From: Piezodorus guildinii
Lineage: Eukaryota; Arthropoda; Insecta; Hemiptera; Pentatomidae
Reading direction: 5' to 3'
NCBI GenBank assembly: GCA_023052935.1
Contig: CM041295.1
Location: 106,704,711-106,768,710, forward strand
DNA length: 64,000 bases
The notes beneath the pieces are model-generated. The model saw only the letters and a list, made by a program, of their open reading frames with translations, was not told the DNA's origin and ran no database searches. This document shows, one piece after another, positions 52,864 through 62,155 of the stretch (position 1 is the first letter of the stretch; each line of letters opens with the position of its first letter). The translations under genes were made by a program, and so were the position numbers.

Positions 52864-53259
52864 GTATCGTGGGCGAATGGATACTCAACTTTTTCAGTTA
52901 TAAATAAATATTAAAATAAAATTTGTACTGACTACTTTAGAAACAATATTATAAGAACGAATCAATAACTATTGACAAAATTACTAAAAATACAATTCTT
53001 GATTAAATAATAAGCAATGACTCTTAAACAAAACAAAAAAAATCTTAAATGAGGCATGACATATAGCCGATTCTATATACACAACTAAGATCCAGTGATG
53101 GGTTGTCATGCCGGTCGGTCCAAGATGAAACTTATAAACAAAAAATAATGTCATAACAAATGTCTACAAATCGTCTACCAATCGTGCGTAACAAAACTGC
53201 TTGTCTTCAAATCATCTATTGTAAATAAAAATAAATAGTTAAATTGTTTATAGTTTGTA
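52864..53259. other. Unassigned
   Basis: On the minus strand this lies upstream of the hammerhead-like unit and may be part of it. No ORF. Confidence 0.3.
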
Positions 53260-53572
53260 ATTGTCAATTTGTTTGTTTGTTTATTTATTTAACGTCACTT
53301 TATGCTACTATGGCTAATCGGACGATGCTACAGTGGGAGTCCCAAATTTTGCCTATCCAGGTTTTATTAGGATAGGGATCTTTAACGAGTACCTGACATC
53401 GCACAGGCTCGGGACCACCTTTTAGCGTCCCCTCCGAAAGACGGCATAACTAAGGATTTTTTACTCCCATTAAAACATCCTAGAACCACCTGCGGGTTTG
53501 AACCCGTGACTTTTGGCATAGGAGGCTGTTATGCTAGCCACCCAGCTACTAGTGATCCGATTGTCAATTTGT
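53260..53572 (-). repeat. SINE-C reference copy with 13 bp TSD
   Basis: Element 53273-53559 on the minus strand: GGATCACTAGTAGCTGGGTG, A box 'GGGTGGCTAGCATAACAGCC', B box 'GGGTTCAAACCCGCAGGTGG', body 'GGTCCCGAGCCTGTGCGATG', 'AAGATCCCTATCCTAATAAA', 3' end 'AGTGACGTTAAATAAATAAA'. TSD ATTGTCAATTTGT at 53260-53272 and 53560-53572, perfect. Complete and young. The tail is an (AAAT)n-type repeat. Confidence 0.92.
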
Positions 53573-53721
53573 ATTTTTAATTAAAATTTCCCATGGCATA
53601 CTCAAATAAAAAAAGATCTGACTGGATTTAAAACAGAACAAAATACTTATTATGTTCAATATTATCGTAATCATCGGTATTACATAGAGGTCAAATTCCG
53701 TTCAAATTTACACACTAACAG

Positions 53722-53790
53722 GTCACAATTGAGACGTTGATTTCCAAAAGGTACTATGTATATCCATTATAAGAAATTTTAATTTAGTCC
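53722..53790 (+). repeat. K element left terminus fragment
   Basis: AATTGAGACGTTGATTTCC, then AAAAGGTACTATGTATA: the complete outer TIR of K1 followed by about 40 bp of its interior. Confidence 0.6.
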
Positions 53791-53884
53791 CTCCTAGGAC
53801 ACTCACGTAAAACAAACCCTTCTAAAACTTGAAAAAAAACAATTTCGAATAACTCGAAAACTATACGCATCCTCAAAAACTATA

Positions 53885-53975
53885 AGCACTCATCAGAAGT
53901 TTGTGAGTTCGAGTGGCACTAGTGCTGTAGACCTCAAGTCGCGAGACTTTCGGCGGAATGAGTGTAAGTACTCAT
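53885..53975. repeat. Dispersed repeat R5, inverted copy
   Basis: 'AGTTTGTGAGTTCGAGT' and 'GACTTTCGGCGGAATGAGT' are the complement of 35395-35485. Confidence 0.45.
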
Positions 53976-55163
53976 TTGAATGATAATCAAATTTCTAACT
54001 ATCTAGAAGCAAAACCGTCTTAATCTGATTAGTAATAGCATAGATACTAAAATACTTATAACAAATATATATTTAGGTATATTTCGTTTCATAGCCATGT
54101 TTCGTTTGTAGGTTTCTATCAAATTCATATGTTTCATTGTTGTTAATTTTTTAAAATGATCAATAGCCTGAAAAACGTTTAAGTTTTGAAAAGATAATAG
54201 AACTTAGTTCTGAACCCCCCCCCAAAAAAAAAATACGAGCTTATTCAGTTAGAAGAGTACACCCCTGAGTGGAAAAAATACGCATTTATGCTACATAGAA
54301 GTTACGATGATACAGGATGATAATGGTTTAAAGCAAAAATGTCAGTATTAGATAATCACGAGTATCGCTACTTGCTACTGGGTATTGTAGATTAATCTAA
54401 ATAAAATTAATATCTGACAATCAACAATAATCATTTATTTGTCATACATACATAGACATAATTAAAAGTTTAACTCTCTGCTATCTCAGGTATATTTATA
54501 TTGAATAACCTCACCTAACTCAGTTATTATAAACAACTTTCTTAATTCCTAGCAATTAAAAAAAAATAGTCGCGAGCAATGCCGCGAGGTACAGCTAGTT
54601 TTATCATAACTGAGCAATACAATCAACTTTAGACTACGGGATAAACATATTTATCAACGGCTATCATTGATAAATGAAGATTTTACGAAATATCTATCCA
54701 ACATCGTTCTATGATTTTGTATAACACTTCATGATTGGCTCAATTTGACTGGGAGAGGAGGGGGACCCGTAGCCAATCAACGCTAGAGAGCCCAGGAAAT
54801 TAAGTAATTACTTTCAGTAATTTAATCAAGCTAACTCTCTCACTATTCAATATTACTTTCATAACAAGCCTTGTAGTGGAATATATTATACTAAAAGTTA
54901 TTTATAAGTATCTTTAAGGTTGAGACTGCGTTTTCTAAAACTTTCAAACATTTTAGGAAAATTATACGAAAGTACAAAAGTGATGTACATTTTACTAATA
55001 AATAATTTACTAATGTACTTTTTTACATTAATAAATCATATATTGTATTACTGATAATTACTGAATACAAATATATGTAAATCCACATTTTAAATTCGAT
55101 TTTTCTTTATAAATAACCTTTTTTTTGAAAAAAAAAATAATAAGCAATATAAAAATAATTAAT
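53976..55163. other. No feature recognised
   Basis: AT-rich with C9A10 near 54217-54236. 54725-54800 is more balanced with a CCAAT motif but no transcript evidence. Confidence 0.3.
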
Positions 55164-55512
55164 TTTTCACACTTAAATAAGCACACCTTAACTTCCTTTT
55201 GTTGTATATTTATTTTCTTTCATGATTTTTTATATCGTTTTTCAACGTTTCAGGGTTCTTTCCCCATTCTCAAGACTTTTTTGAAAACACTTTTACATAT
55301 ATCATTCATTATTTCACATTTATAGCTTACTGCTATTCGTCTACATCGAAGTTTATTATACGTTTTAAATATTGGCTGACTGTCAGTATTTTCAAAAAAG
55401 TCTTGAGAATGGGGAAACAACCCCGAAACGTTGAAAAATGATGTAAAAAATTATGAAAGAAAATAAATATATAACAAAAGGAAGTTAAGGTGTGCTTATT
55501 TAAGTGTGATAT
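55164..55512. mobile_element. Foldback element with long arms
   Basis: Left arm from 'TTTTCACACTTAAATAAGC' through 'CCTTAACTTCCTTTTGTTG', 'AACGTTTCAGGGTTCTTTCC' to 'CTCAAGACTTTTTTGAAAA'; right arm is its complement ending 'GCTTATTTAAGTGTGATA'. Arms about 130 bp, centre about 75 bp. Each arm contains a block CTTGAGAATGGGG, loop, CCCCGAAACGTTG (55242-55273 minus, 55402-55433 plus). The outline resembles the 22.3 kb palindrome although the flanking sequence differs. A 66-codon frame in the left arm is accidental. Confidence 0.75.
55402..55433 (+). ncRNA. Hairpin with hammerhead-like 3' half
   Basis: GGGG/CCCC stem then GAAACGTTG as in the other motifs, but the 5' core is TTGAGAA instead of CTGATGA. 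Resemblance only; activity not expected. Confidence 0.25.
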
Positions 55513-55777
55513 ATTAAGAAAAACTTCCTGAAAAATTAAAAAAGAAAAGAAAATAATTAATGATAATTACAAATATTTTATAAATAAAGGACTGATTCAT
55601 GATATTTTAAAAGAGAAGTCGTGGCTTGATGTATATGTTTGTGACCTTGGTACAAAGAAACAACGTAAATTTGCATAATTTAACATCACATATTTGTCTC
55701 AACTGTAGGTTCAATCTAAATAGATAACCAATTTTCTTCGAATATTTGTTAACGACGGAAATAATTTTATAGAATTT

Positions 55778-55905
55778 CATTTTTACTTTCACTTGCCTAT
55801 ATATAAACATACAGTAATAGAAAGAAGTATGTTTAGCGATCATGAGAGAAATACACGTTTTAGAGTTTACTGGGCCAAAATAACTCAATCCTGCAAAAAG
55901 GTCTG
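55778..55905 (+). repeat. DR 5' end fragment
   Basis: 'TACTTTCACTTGCCTATATA', then 'GAGAAATACACGTTTTAGAG', 'CTCAATCCTGCAAAAAGG'. Internal deletions. Confidence 0.6.
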
Positions 55906-56529
55906 TAGCTAGAAAAAATAAAAAAAATATTAGAAACATTTGGCTTCAGTTTTTCTTCAATGTTGTTGAGGGTTAAATGTACTAAAATACCATGATACAA
56001 TTTGATCGGCCCAAAGCCATCGATCAGTGTTATATCGATTCAAAGATTTGACACCATATTTGTTAACATTAATTCAGACGAAATCATAAAATATGCCTCA
56101 TATATTTATAATTTTTTCCCATTGGAATAAAAAAAAATATTCACAGGATAAATATCGAAAATATATTATTTTGTTAAGTTAAATTTGTCAATTTTTTTAC
56201 CTTTAAACAATAACTCCTTATAAATTTATTATACGTCGTAAATTCCTGAGTAAGGCCATTATAAACGCATAAACCTCTATAGAAGCGGATAATAGTTCAA
56301 TTCTTTCGATTTAAATGCAACTATGTAGAATAAATTTATCGAAACAAAAAAATATATTAAAACAGTAATTTTTAAAAATAATTAAAAATATTAAAACATG
56401 TAAAGAGGGTAATTTTTGCACACTCACTAATAAATGACATGCTATGAGCATAAATGAAAGAAGAATTTTTAATTTATCTTTATTAGATCAAGAGTTAAAG
56501 AATTTTAGCCACTAAATCGCGATTTTTTC
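55906..56529. other. No feature recognised
   Basis: AT-rich; nothing supported. Confidence 0.3.
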
Positions 56530-56795
56530 CTACTATGCGACGGTCAATTCGCTTATATTATATCCAGTTCTTGAACATTTGTTCTTGGATTTCCTTCCAC
56601 CTAAGCTCGCAAAACTTCGTCATCAAGGAAAGAAGTCCTTCCAGGACCTCCTTTGTCTTCCAGGCTCAAGGTCAGAATACTCCTCTCGTCCACAATTCCT
56701 TGATTTTCCTGGCCGTTTGGGACCCGTTCCGGCCTAGTTTGAACTCGTTAAATATAATTACACGAAAATCATCCTCAGTAAAGGCTGAATTATTT
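56530..56795 (-). pseudogene. Mariner transposase N-terminal relic
   Basis: Minus-strand frame TEDDFRVIIFNEFKLGRNGS, then QTARKIKELW, is the helix-turn-helix start of mariner transposases (pattern R-x-x-I-x-(Y/F)-E-F-K-L-G-x-x-A). After a break it reads LEDKGGPGRTSFLDDEVLRA, a stop, then VEGNPRTNVQEL, the linker and second DNA-binding helix. The catalytic domain and terminal repeats are not found. A plus-strand frame of 95 codons over it is the shadow. Confidence 0.65.
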
Positions 56796-57049
56796 TCGAG
56801 TTGCGAGATGCTACAGAGGTAAGCAAACATTTTTTTTTGGAAGAGGATCAACTCGTGTCGATATTTGTACAAATTAATAATCCATCAAATGTAAACTGTT
56901 TATTATGGGAGGGGTATGTAAAGGAAGAACCTAATATCACGCATTAGTTAAAATAAATAGATAAATTCTTTATTATTCTGAGACAAGTCCCATTGGAATA
57001 GCACATCCTGAATGTAGAAAATGTGCTTTAGAGTCTTGGAGTAAATTAA

Positions 57050-57053
<4 letters not shown>

Positions 57054-57126
<73 letters not shown>
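57054..57126. repeat. (TA)n microsatellite, about 36 units
   Basis: Uninterrupted TA repeat of 73 bp just past the 3' side of the LINE relic at 57194-57790. It may have grown from the LINE tail. Confidence 0.9.
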
Positions 57127-57128
<2 letters not shown>

Positions 57129-57193
57129 TTTACAATTGCTGATATAAAATAGACAAATGTAAATGAGAAGAAAAAAACAAAGAATAAAGATTA

Positions 57194-57790
57194 TTAACAA
57201 TTCTCTTGTGACTGGATAATCATTAAATGATTAATTATGCGGGATTTGAAGGTAGAAAGAGAGTTGGAGTGACGGATTGAAAGAGGAATAGAATTCCATA
57301 GGATTGAGGATTGGATGAGAAAAGATCTGTCAAAATGTGCAGTTCGTTGGGCCGTTGTGTATAAATCTGAAGGCCTGGAGCGTGTATAACGGGGATGTAC
57401 ACAGGATTTCAATTGTAGAAAGTCAAACTTGTATGATAGACGGCAGCATTGGATAAATTGGTAAAGGAATGATGCAAGGAAATACTTGCGACGATTGGAT
57501 GGGTGAAGCCACTTTAACTTGACATAAAATAGGGATAAGGAGACGTACCTAGGGATCCTGTAGATGAATCGAACAAAGCAATTAATTAAATGTTTTATTT
57601 TTACCTCGAGATCCCCAGATAAACCACCGTATACCGTACAGCAGTAGTTGAAGTGGGGAAATATTAGAGAAAACGAGGAGTTTTCGGGATTCACACAGGA
57701 GTAGGATTTGAAAGAAATCCAATCGCTTTAAGGTCGAAAAGGTACGACGGGAGATTTCGGAAAAATGAGTTTTGATGGATAATAGGTTAT
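57194..57790 (-). pseudogene. LINE ORF2 C-terminal half (CR1/Jockey-related), relic
   Basis: An uninterrupted frame of 166 codons covers 57694-57194: FPHFNYCCTVYGGLSGDLEV, IKHLINCFVRFIYRIPRY, WLHPSNRRKYFLASFLYQ and SSILWNSIPLSIRHSNSLST then FKSRI. These are standard post-RT blocks of insect LINEs. Upstream to about 57790, a shifted frame reads HFSEISRRTFSTLKRL, so the gene once continued. The RT core is missing. Different family from LINE-A; related to the tail at 1-315. The 3' flank runs into (TA)n. Confidence 0.7.
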
Positions 57791-58700
57791 GGATAACTTA
57801 CTTGTAAAATTAATATCTTCAATTAAATTCAGCCAAACTACATAACCTTAGACAGTATAGGAGCGCTCAATAGTTTAAAAAAAAAATGATAAGTTGAATA
57901 AAAAATGTGTGGATGTGATATTTTAGCCTTGTGATCATACAAGACAACTGAACCAGAAGGAGGCAGTATCTTCCTTTACACAAAGGATCGCCGAGATGGG
58001 CTTCAGTCCATTGGATTTTACAGATGAATTATTTGCTAGACCCATATCAAATAACCGATTGCTTTACGGAAAAAAAAAATTCAAAACTTATTTAACTCTT
58101 ATAAATAAAAAAAAAAATCAAATGTATATTTAAATCGTTCATCACGCTAAAAGTATTGAATTAGCAGATAATAGTTCAATTAAAGGATGTGTATTATTAA
58201 TAATAATTTCATAATCTCGAAAAAACAAAAAAATTACAACTTTTAATCTTAGGTCCGTACCAACCACTAATTATAATTTGGAAATTAAATAAATTTATCA
58301 GAGCTTTTTTTTTTTTTTTAAGATTTTCAATCTTTGTGAAATATTTTAAAAATTAGGTGTTAATTAAAAATAATAAATCAATAACTATATGGCTCACATC
58401 TCTATTCAATACGTGCGCTGAGATCTTTTGAGTCCTGCTTTCCTCCCACATGTAGGAGGTATGGTCCTGATTTTTTCTTACTTATTATAAACATTGCTCA
58501 TACGAATAAGTACTTTTAGATGGTACTGAATTTTTAAGTTGATCAAATTAATTTTATTATTATTTTTTTAATATTATTTAATAGTTTTTGTTATGAATTT
58601 TTTTTTTTTAAATATTCTGAGAATGAAAATTCTGATTACTATAACCATTGTCCATTATTGGGACAGAATGTAATAAAAAACATGAAATTCTGTTACTCAT
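57791..58700. other. No feature recognised
   Basis: AT-rich with A and T runs. Confidence 0.3.
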
Positions 58701-58940
58701 AAAGAAGGGTCTTGGGCTCAGTATATATAGAGAGAGATTTGTACTTTCCCTAGGCCAACGACCGTGCAAGGAGGTAATTCGGCCGATATCACGCTCATCC
58801 TCAGCCTCCAGGTTTTCTTCTCACTTTATGGAGCATATGGCTGAAATAACAGAATAAATAATGATCCTATCACAGCCGGAGCTCGAACCCGAGACCCGGA
58901 GGACTGTAATCTAGTGCTCTATCCTTTAGGCCGCTCCAGG
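58701..58940 (-). repeat. SINE-B copy, T tail missing
   Basis: Minus strand: head with 'CCTAAAGGATAGAGCAC', B box 'CGGGTTCGAGCTCCGG', 'TTATTTATTCTGTTATTTC', 'CCTTGCACGGTCGTTGGCC', 'TGAGCCCAAGACCC'. It ends shortly after, without a T run. Confidence 0.8.
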
Positions 58941-59280
58941 AATCCGCTCCTCTATTAAAAAATATCACGGATTATAGTATTACTAAATAATTAAACATAC
59001 GAAATTATCTTTTATTTTAATATACAAATGTATTAACAATATTTAAATGTATTCCGTTTTAATATAGGGGAAACATATTCTGTCCTCCCCATGTTAACTG
59101 GGGCAAAACGACGCACATGCATTTAGTCCAATGCAATTATTGTTATTTCAATATTCATGTAAAACACTTACGTTATACATAAATATGTATTTCAAATGTT
59201 TTAAAATACTCCATTAATAAATAGAGATGCACAAAATTAAAACATTACCTTTATATTTCGAAATAATAGCGAGTATTATT
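58941..59280. other. No feature recognised
   Basis: AT-rich. Confidence 0.3.
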
Positions 59281-59377
59281 ACTTTCACTTACCTATATGT
59301 GAAATATATAGGACGGGAAAGTAATGCGATCGTGAAAATTTTCGAATTCCAGTTTTCAACGGAAATACACGATTTGG
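59281..59377 (+). repeat. DR 5' end, interrupted by a LINE
   Basis: 'ACTTTCACTTACCTATATG', 'GCGATCGTGAAAATTTTC', 'CAGTTTTCAACGGAAATAC'. DR sequence resumes at about 60027-60057 ('GGCCCGAGACGTTACAGCAA') beyond the LINE fragment. Confidence 0.75.
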
Positions 59378-60024
59378 GTACATTATTACTGTACATTATC
59401 TTGGTTTGACGTTTGACAGAAGAATGACTTGGGGCCCGCATATTAACAAAAAAAAAGAAAACCCTTAACCAAAGACTGAGACTTCTTTACTCACTCTTTT
59501 CAAAACACTCGAAACTAAATCTTCGACAGAAATTAAACACCTATACTTACCTACTGAAACCTATTTGGACTTACGCATCACAGATATATGGGACAGCTAA
59601 AAAGACTCACATTAACAAACTTCAAATCTTTCAAGCTAAAACGTTTAGAACAATTACAAAAGCACCGTGGTACGTTGGCAACATAACTTTACAAACTGAC
59701 CTTAAGATGCCAAATGTCAATGAGCACATACGGACACACTACAAACGTTTCCACGACAAACTACAAGGTCACCCTAACACACTAATCAATGACATGGCCA
59801 CAACACTCATGCCAGGAAATGCCTACAGAAGGCTGAAGAGGAGTTGGATGAGAGACCTTCTCCCTTAGTAACTCACACTAATTTCATGCCAGGAGTAGGT
59901 ACCGCTGGGTGCTGATCTCCCTCATGCCTATCACGCCATGTTTCTTAAAGTTGACCGCACATTCACTGATTGCTGATTGTTTTATTTACAGGTGTGAATA
60001 AAGATTTAAAGTTAAAAAAAAAAA
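59378..60024 (+). pseudogene. Jockey-like LINE ORF2 3' end, other family, 5'-truncated
   Basis: Begins VHYLGLTFDRRMTWGPHIN (YLG block, as in LINE-A YLGLLLDKRLTW). After a frame change in an A run it reads NQRLRLLYSLFSKHSKLNL, YLLKPIWTYASQIYGTAKK, FRTITKAPWYVGNITLQTDL and YRRLKRSWMRDLLP, ending TAG at 59866-59868. The 3' UTR has AATAAA and an A11 tail at 60014-60024. It has no internal ATG frame long enough to be noticed. The sequence after the shift is nearly undamaged, so the insertion is fairly young. It sits inside a DR copy. Confidence 0.85.
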
Positions 60025-60026
60025 GA

Positions 60027-60057
60027 CAACCATAGGCCCGAGACGTTACAGCAAGTT
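60027..60057 (+). repeat. DR continuation after LINE
   Basis: 'GGCCCGAGACGTTACAGCAA' matches DR 'GCCCGAGATGTTACAGCAAC' at about 38415. The DR copy then ends where the hammerhead-like unit starts. Confidence 0.65.
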
Positions 60058-60059
60058 CA

Positions 60060-60205
60060 TCATCACTACAGCAGTTTCCATTCTCCCACCATGCGCCCTG
60101 ATGATGACCCACAAAGGGGGTCGGAACGTTGGCAAACAATAAATAGTTGAAACTATTTAGCTGTTTCATTTAATTACCGCTACCCGGACTAATTCCTTCC
60201 AACAA
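60060..60205 (+). mobile_element. Hammerhead-like repeat unit
   Basis: Motif at 60095-60133: GCCCTGATGATGACCC, loop, GGGGTCGGAACGTTGGC, followed by 'AAACAATAAATAGTTGAAAC', 'TTTCATTTAATTACCGCT' and 'AATTCCTTCC'. It matches 52766-52863 inverted. CTGATGA and stem II (GACCC/GGGTC) are intact and GCC/GGC can pair as stem I, but GAAAC is changed to GGAAC. It lies directly against a DR fragment. Confidence 0.5.
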
Positions 60206-60639
60206 TATTTATATTACTGTTTTATTACCATTCAAAAAAAAATTAAAAAAAATACCTCTTTCAATAGCTATCTGTCCCAACTATCATCAAGTAATAAACT
60301 GAAAAACATAGAAAAGTGGGAATCATGATGTAGAAAACTCTTTCATGAATAAAGATGTGTAAGAGGCTTCCGTGTGAATTAAATTGTTATCAGTCAAAAC
60401 GGATAATATTTGAATAATTTAAACCGGTCCATTACGTCCTCGGCTACCATTTATCTTTTTTTGTTCCCTTTTTTTATTTTATGTAAAATACTATTAAAAA
60501 AACGCATTGCAGGTTTAAAGTTTAGATGATACTGCAATGACTAATCTATTTTAGATAATGTATTATCTTTGTATGAAATCTAATAATTTAATCGAGAAAA
60601 TTCTATATTCAGGATTAGTTTTTCACTGCAAAATGTTCT
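60206..60639. other. No feature recognised
   Basis: AT-rich. Confidence 0.3.
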
Positions 60640-60955
60640 CCAATATTGGATGATCAGAAGTTCCACTTTATATTATGCCTTTTACACCTTTTAACAATTT
60701 TCTTAAAAATGGATTAAATGATTTTGATTAAACTTGCTGGGTTGGTGTGAACTGGAATGGACTTTAATATCGTGTAGAATACGTTTTGGGCTAAAACTTA
60801 ATATCTTAAAAATGTCTACTACTAAAGTATCTTTAATTTAATTGGTTCGATAACATAACACATAACATTTCGACATTGATCGCGTAAACATGAAATATGG
60901 TATAATTTTATCCCCAAATGAAGGAGAAAACAATAGAAATATTCTTTCAGGTTAA
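60640..60955 (+). repeat. DR fragment (middle)
   Basis: 'AGAAGTTCCACTTTATATTA', 'TGATTTTGATTAAACTTGCT', 'CCCAAATGAAGGAGAAAAC'. Diverged. Confidence 0.6.
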
Positions 60956-60964
60956 TTTTAGTGC

Positions 60965-61180
60965 ACGTTTTGAAAGTATTGTGATCGTGACAAGTTACGA
61001 ATTCAATTATTCACGGAAAATACGTTTCCCCGAGTCTAAATGACCAAGTCCTGCAAAAAAAAAGGTGTGAGTATGTGCATGTGGTAACTCAAGATCGGGA
61101 ACGATAACTCGTAGGAAACTGAAACTCCACACTTAAGAAACAAATATGCCTGAGATATTACTGCAACGTTTTAACTAAAA
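60965..61180 (+). repeat. DR fragment (5' third)
   Basis: 'AGTATTGTGATCGTGA', 'CCGAGTCTAAATGACCAAG', 'AACGATAACTCGTAGGAAAC', 'GCCTGAGATATTACTGCAA'. It follows a DR middle part in the same orientation, so the order is 3' part then 5' part: two copies or a rearranged one. Confidence 0.65.
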
Positions 61181-61242
61181 CTTTTTTTTTTTTTATTTAT
61201 TTAGAAATAATACTGCTTTCATCAGCTGATGCGCTCGATGAT

Positions 61243-61853
61243 AACAGTCATACGTTACATCGTCTCTCAGATTTTTGCTTTTTTCAGTATGAATTCGCTA
61301 GAATTCAGTCTGGAGAACATCACTAGACCTCAGGAATATTACGGCAGTGAATATTGGAGAAGCTTCGGTAAGCAAAGTTATAATTTACTTTGTACAATCA
61401 CGAAAAAGTGAAAGGAGGGTCACTGATCAGCTGACTGCCGCTAGCTCGGCAAGCTCGGGCTTGCTTTTCTTTTAATTATCTTTCTTTTATCTTTAATTCT
61501 TATCTCATTATTTATTTATTATTATTATTTTCTTAATCAATGAGATATTTTCATCAAGTCATGTCCTCAAAGTCTGCAAGTAAAAGATCTAGATCTGCAG
61601 GTTCTAACTCGTCTCCTACAAAACAGAGACCCCGCCGTGAACAAAATAAAAAAATGATTCCACCAGCGACCGCGTCAGCTACCTCATTAGGATCTGAACC
61701 ACAGCCCAGCACATCATCACAAGGAATAACTGATGAATCTCCGTTTTTTACACCGAATCCATTTCAGATCCTCCAAAATGAAAAAGAAACCATGGAATCT
61801 TCTCCTATACCCAGAGAACCACTACCTCCACCAATATTTGTTAAAAATATTTA
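61243..61853 (+). mobile_element. LINE-B: 5' end of a LINE-A-family element, interrupted
   Basis: Starts AACAGTCATACG like LINE-A and follows it closely through the 5' UTR (only scattered single-base differences by eye) and the first 104 ORF1 codons. It then stops abruptly at 'TTAAAAATATT', where LINE-C begins on the other strand. LINEs normally lose 5' rather than 3' sequence, so loss of the 3' part at an internal point fits interruption by LINE-C; the rest should lie beyond base 64000. Confidence 0.88.
61540..61853 (+). pseudogene. LINE-B ORF1 N-terminal part (interrupted)
   Basis: First 104 residues identical to LINE-A ORF1 (MRYFHQVMSSKSASK to PPIFVKNI), then the frame reads into LINE-C 3' sequence and ends at 61897-61899. 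The zinc knuckles are cut off. Only a few synonymous differences from LINE-A were seen, for example in the codons at about 61618 and 61691. Confidence 0.88.
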
Positions 61854-61950
61854 TAGAAACAATTCTTTATTGAACAATATTACAATCTGTCCAATTTAGG
61901 ACATTTTTAATAGGGATAAAGTACAACATTCATACTGCATTCACACGATA

Positions 61951-62060
61951 TATACAAAACAATAAATTTATAAAATAATAATACAATATAAATATATACA
62001 AAACAATAAATTTATAAAATAATAATACAATATAAATATATACAAAACAAAATCAATAAA
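61951..62060. repeat. 44 bp tandem repeat in LINE-C 3' UTR
   Basis: Units start at 61951, 61995 and 62039 (TATACAAAACAATAAATTTA...). Two complete units and part of a third; not present in LINE-A. Confidence 0.8.
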
Positions 62061-62155
62061 AATATATACAAAAGTCACTCATACCTATATACAATTCACA
62101 AGCATACAGCACGTGAGTGGAGAATCTAGCCAATGCTAGAACTCCAATATACATT

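Noticed and set aside
56973..57200. 75-codon minus-strand ORF with (IY)n
   Set aside because: It is a translated (TA)n microsatellite.
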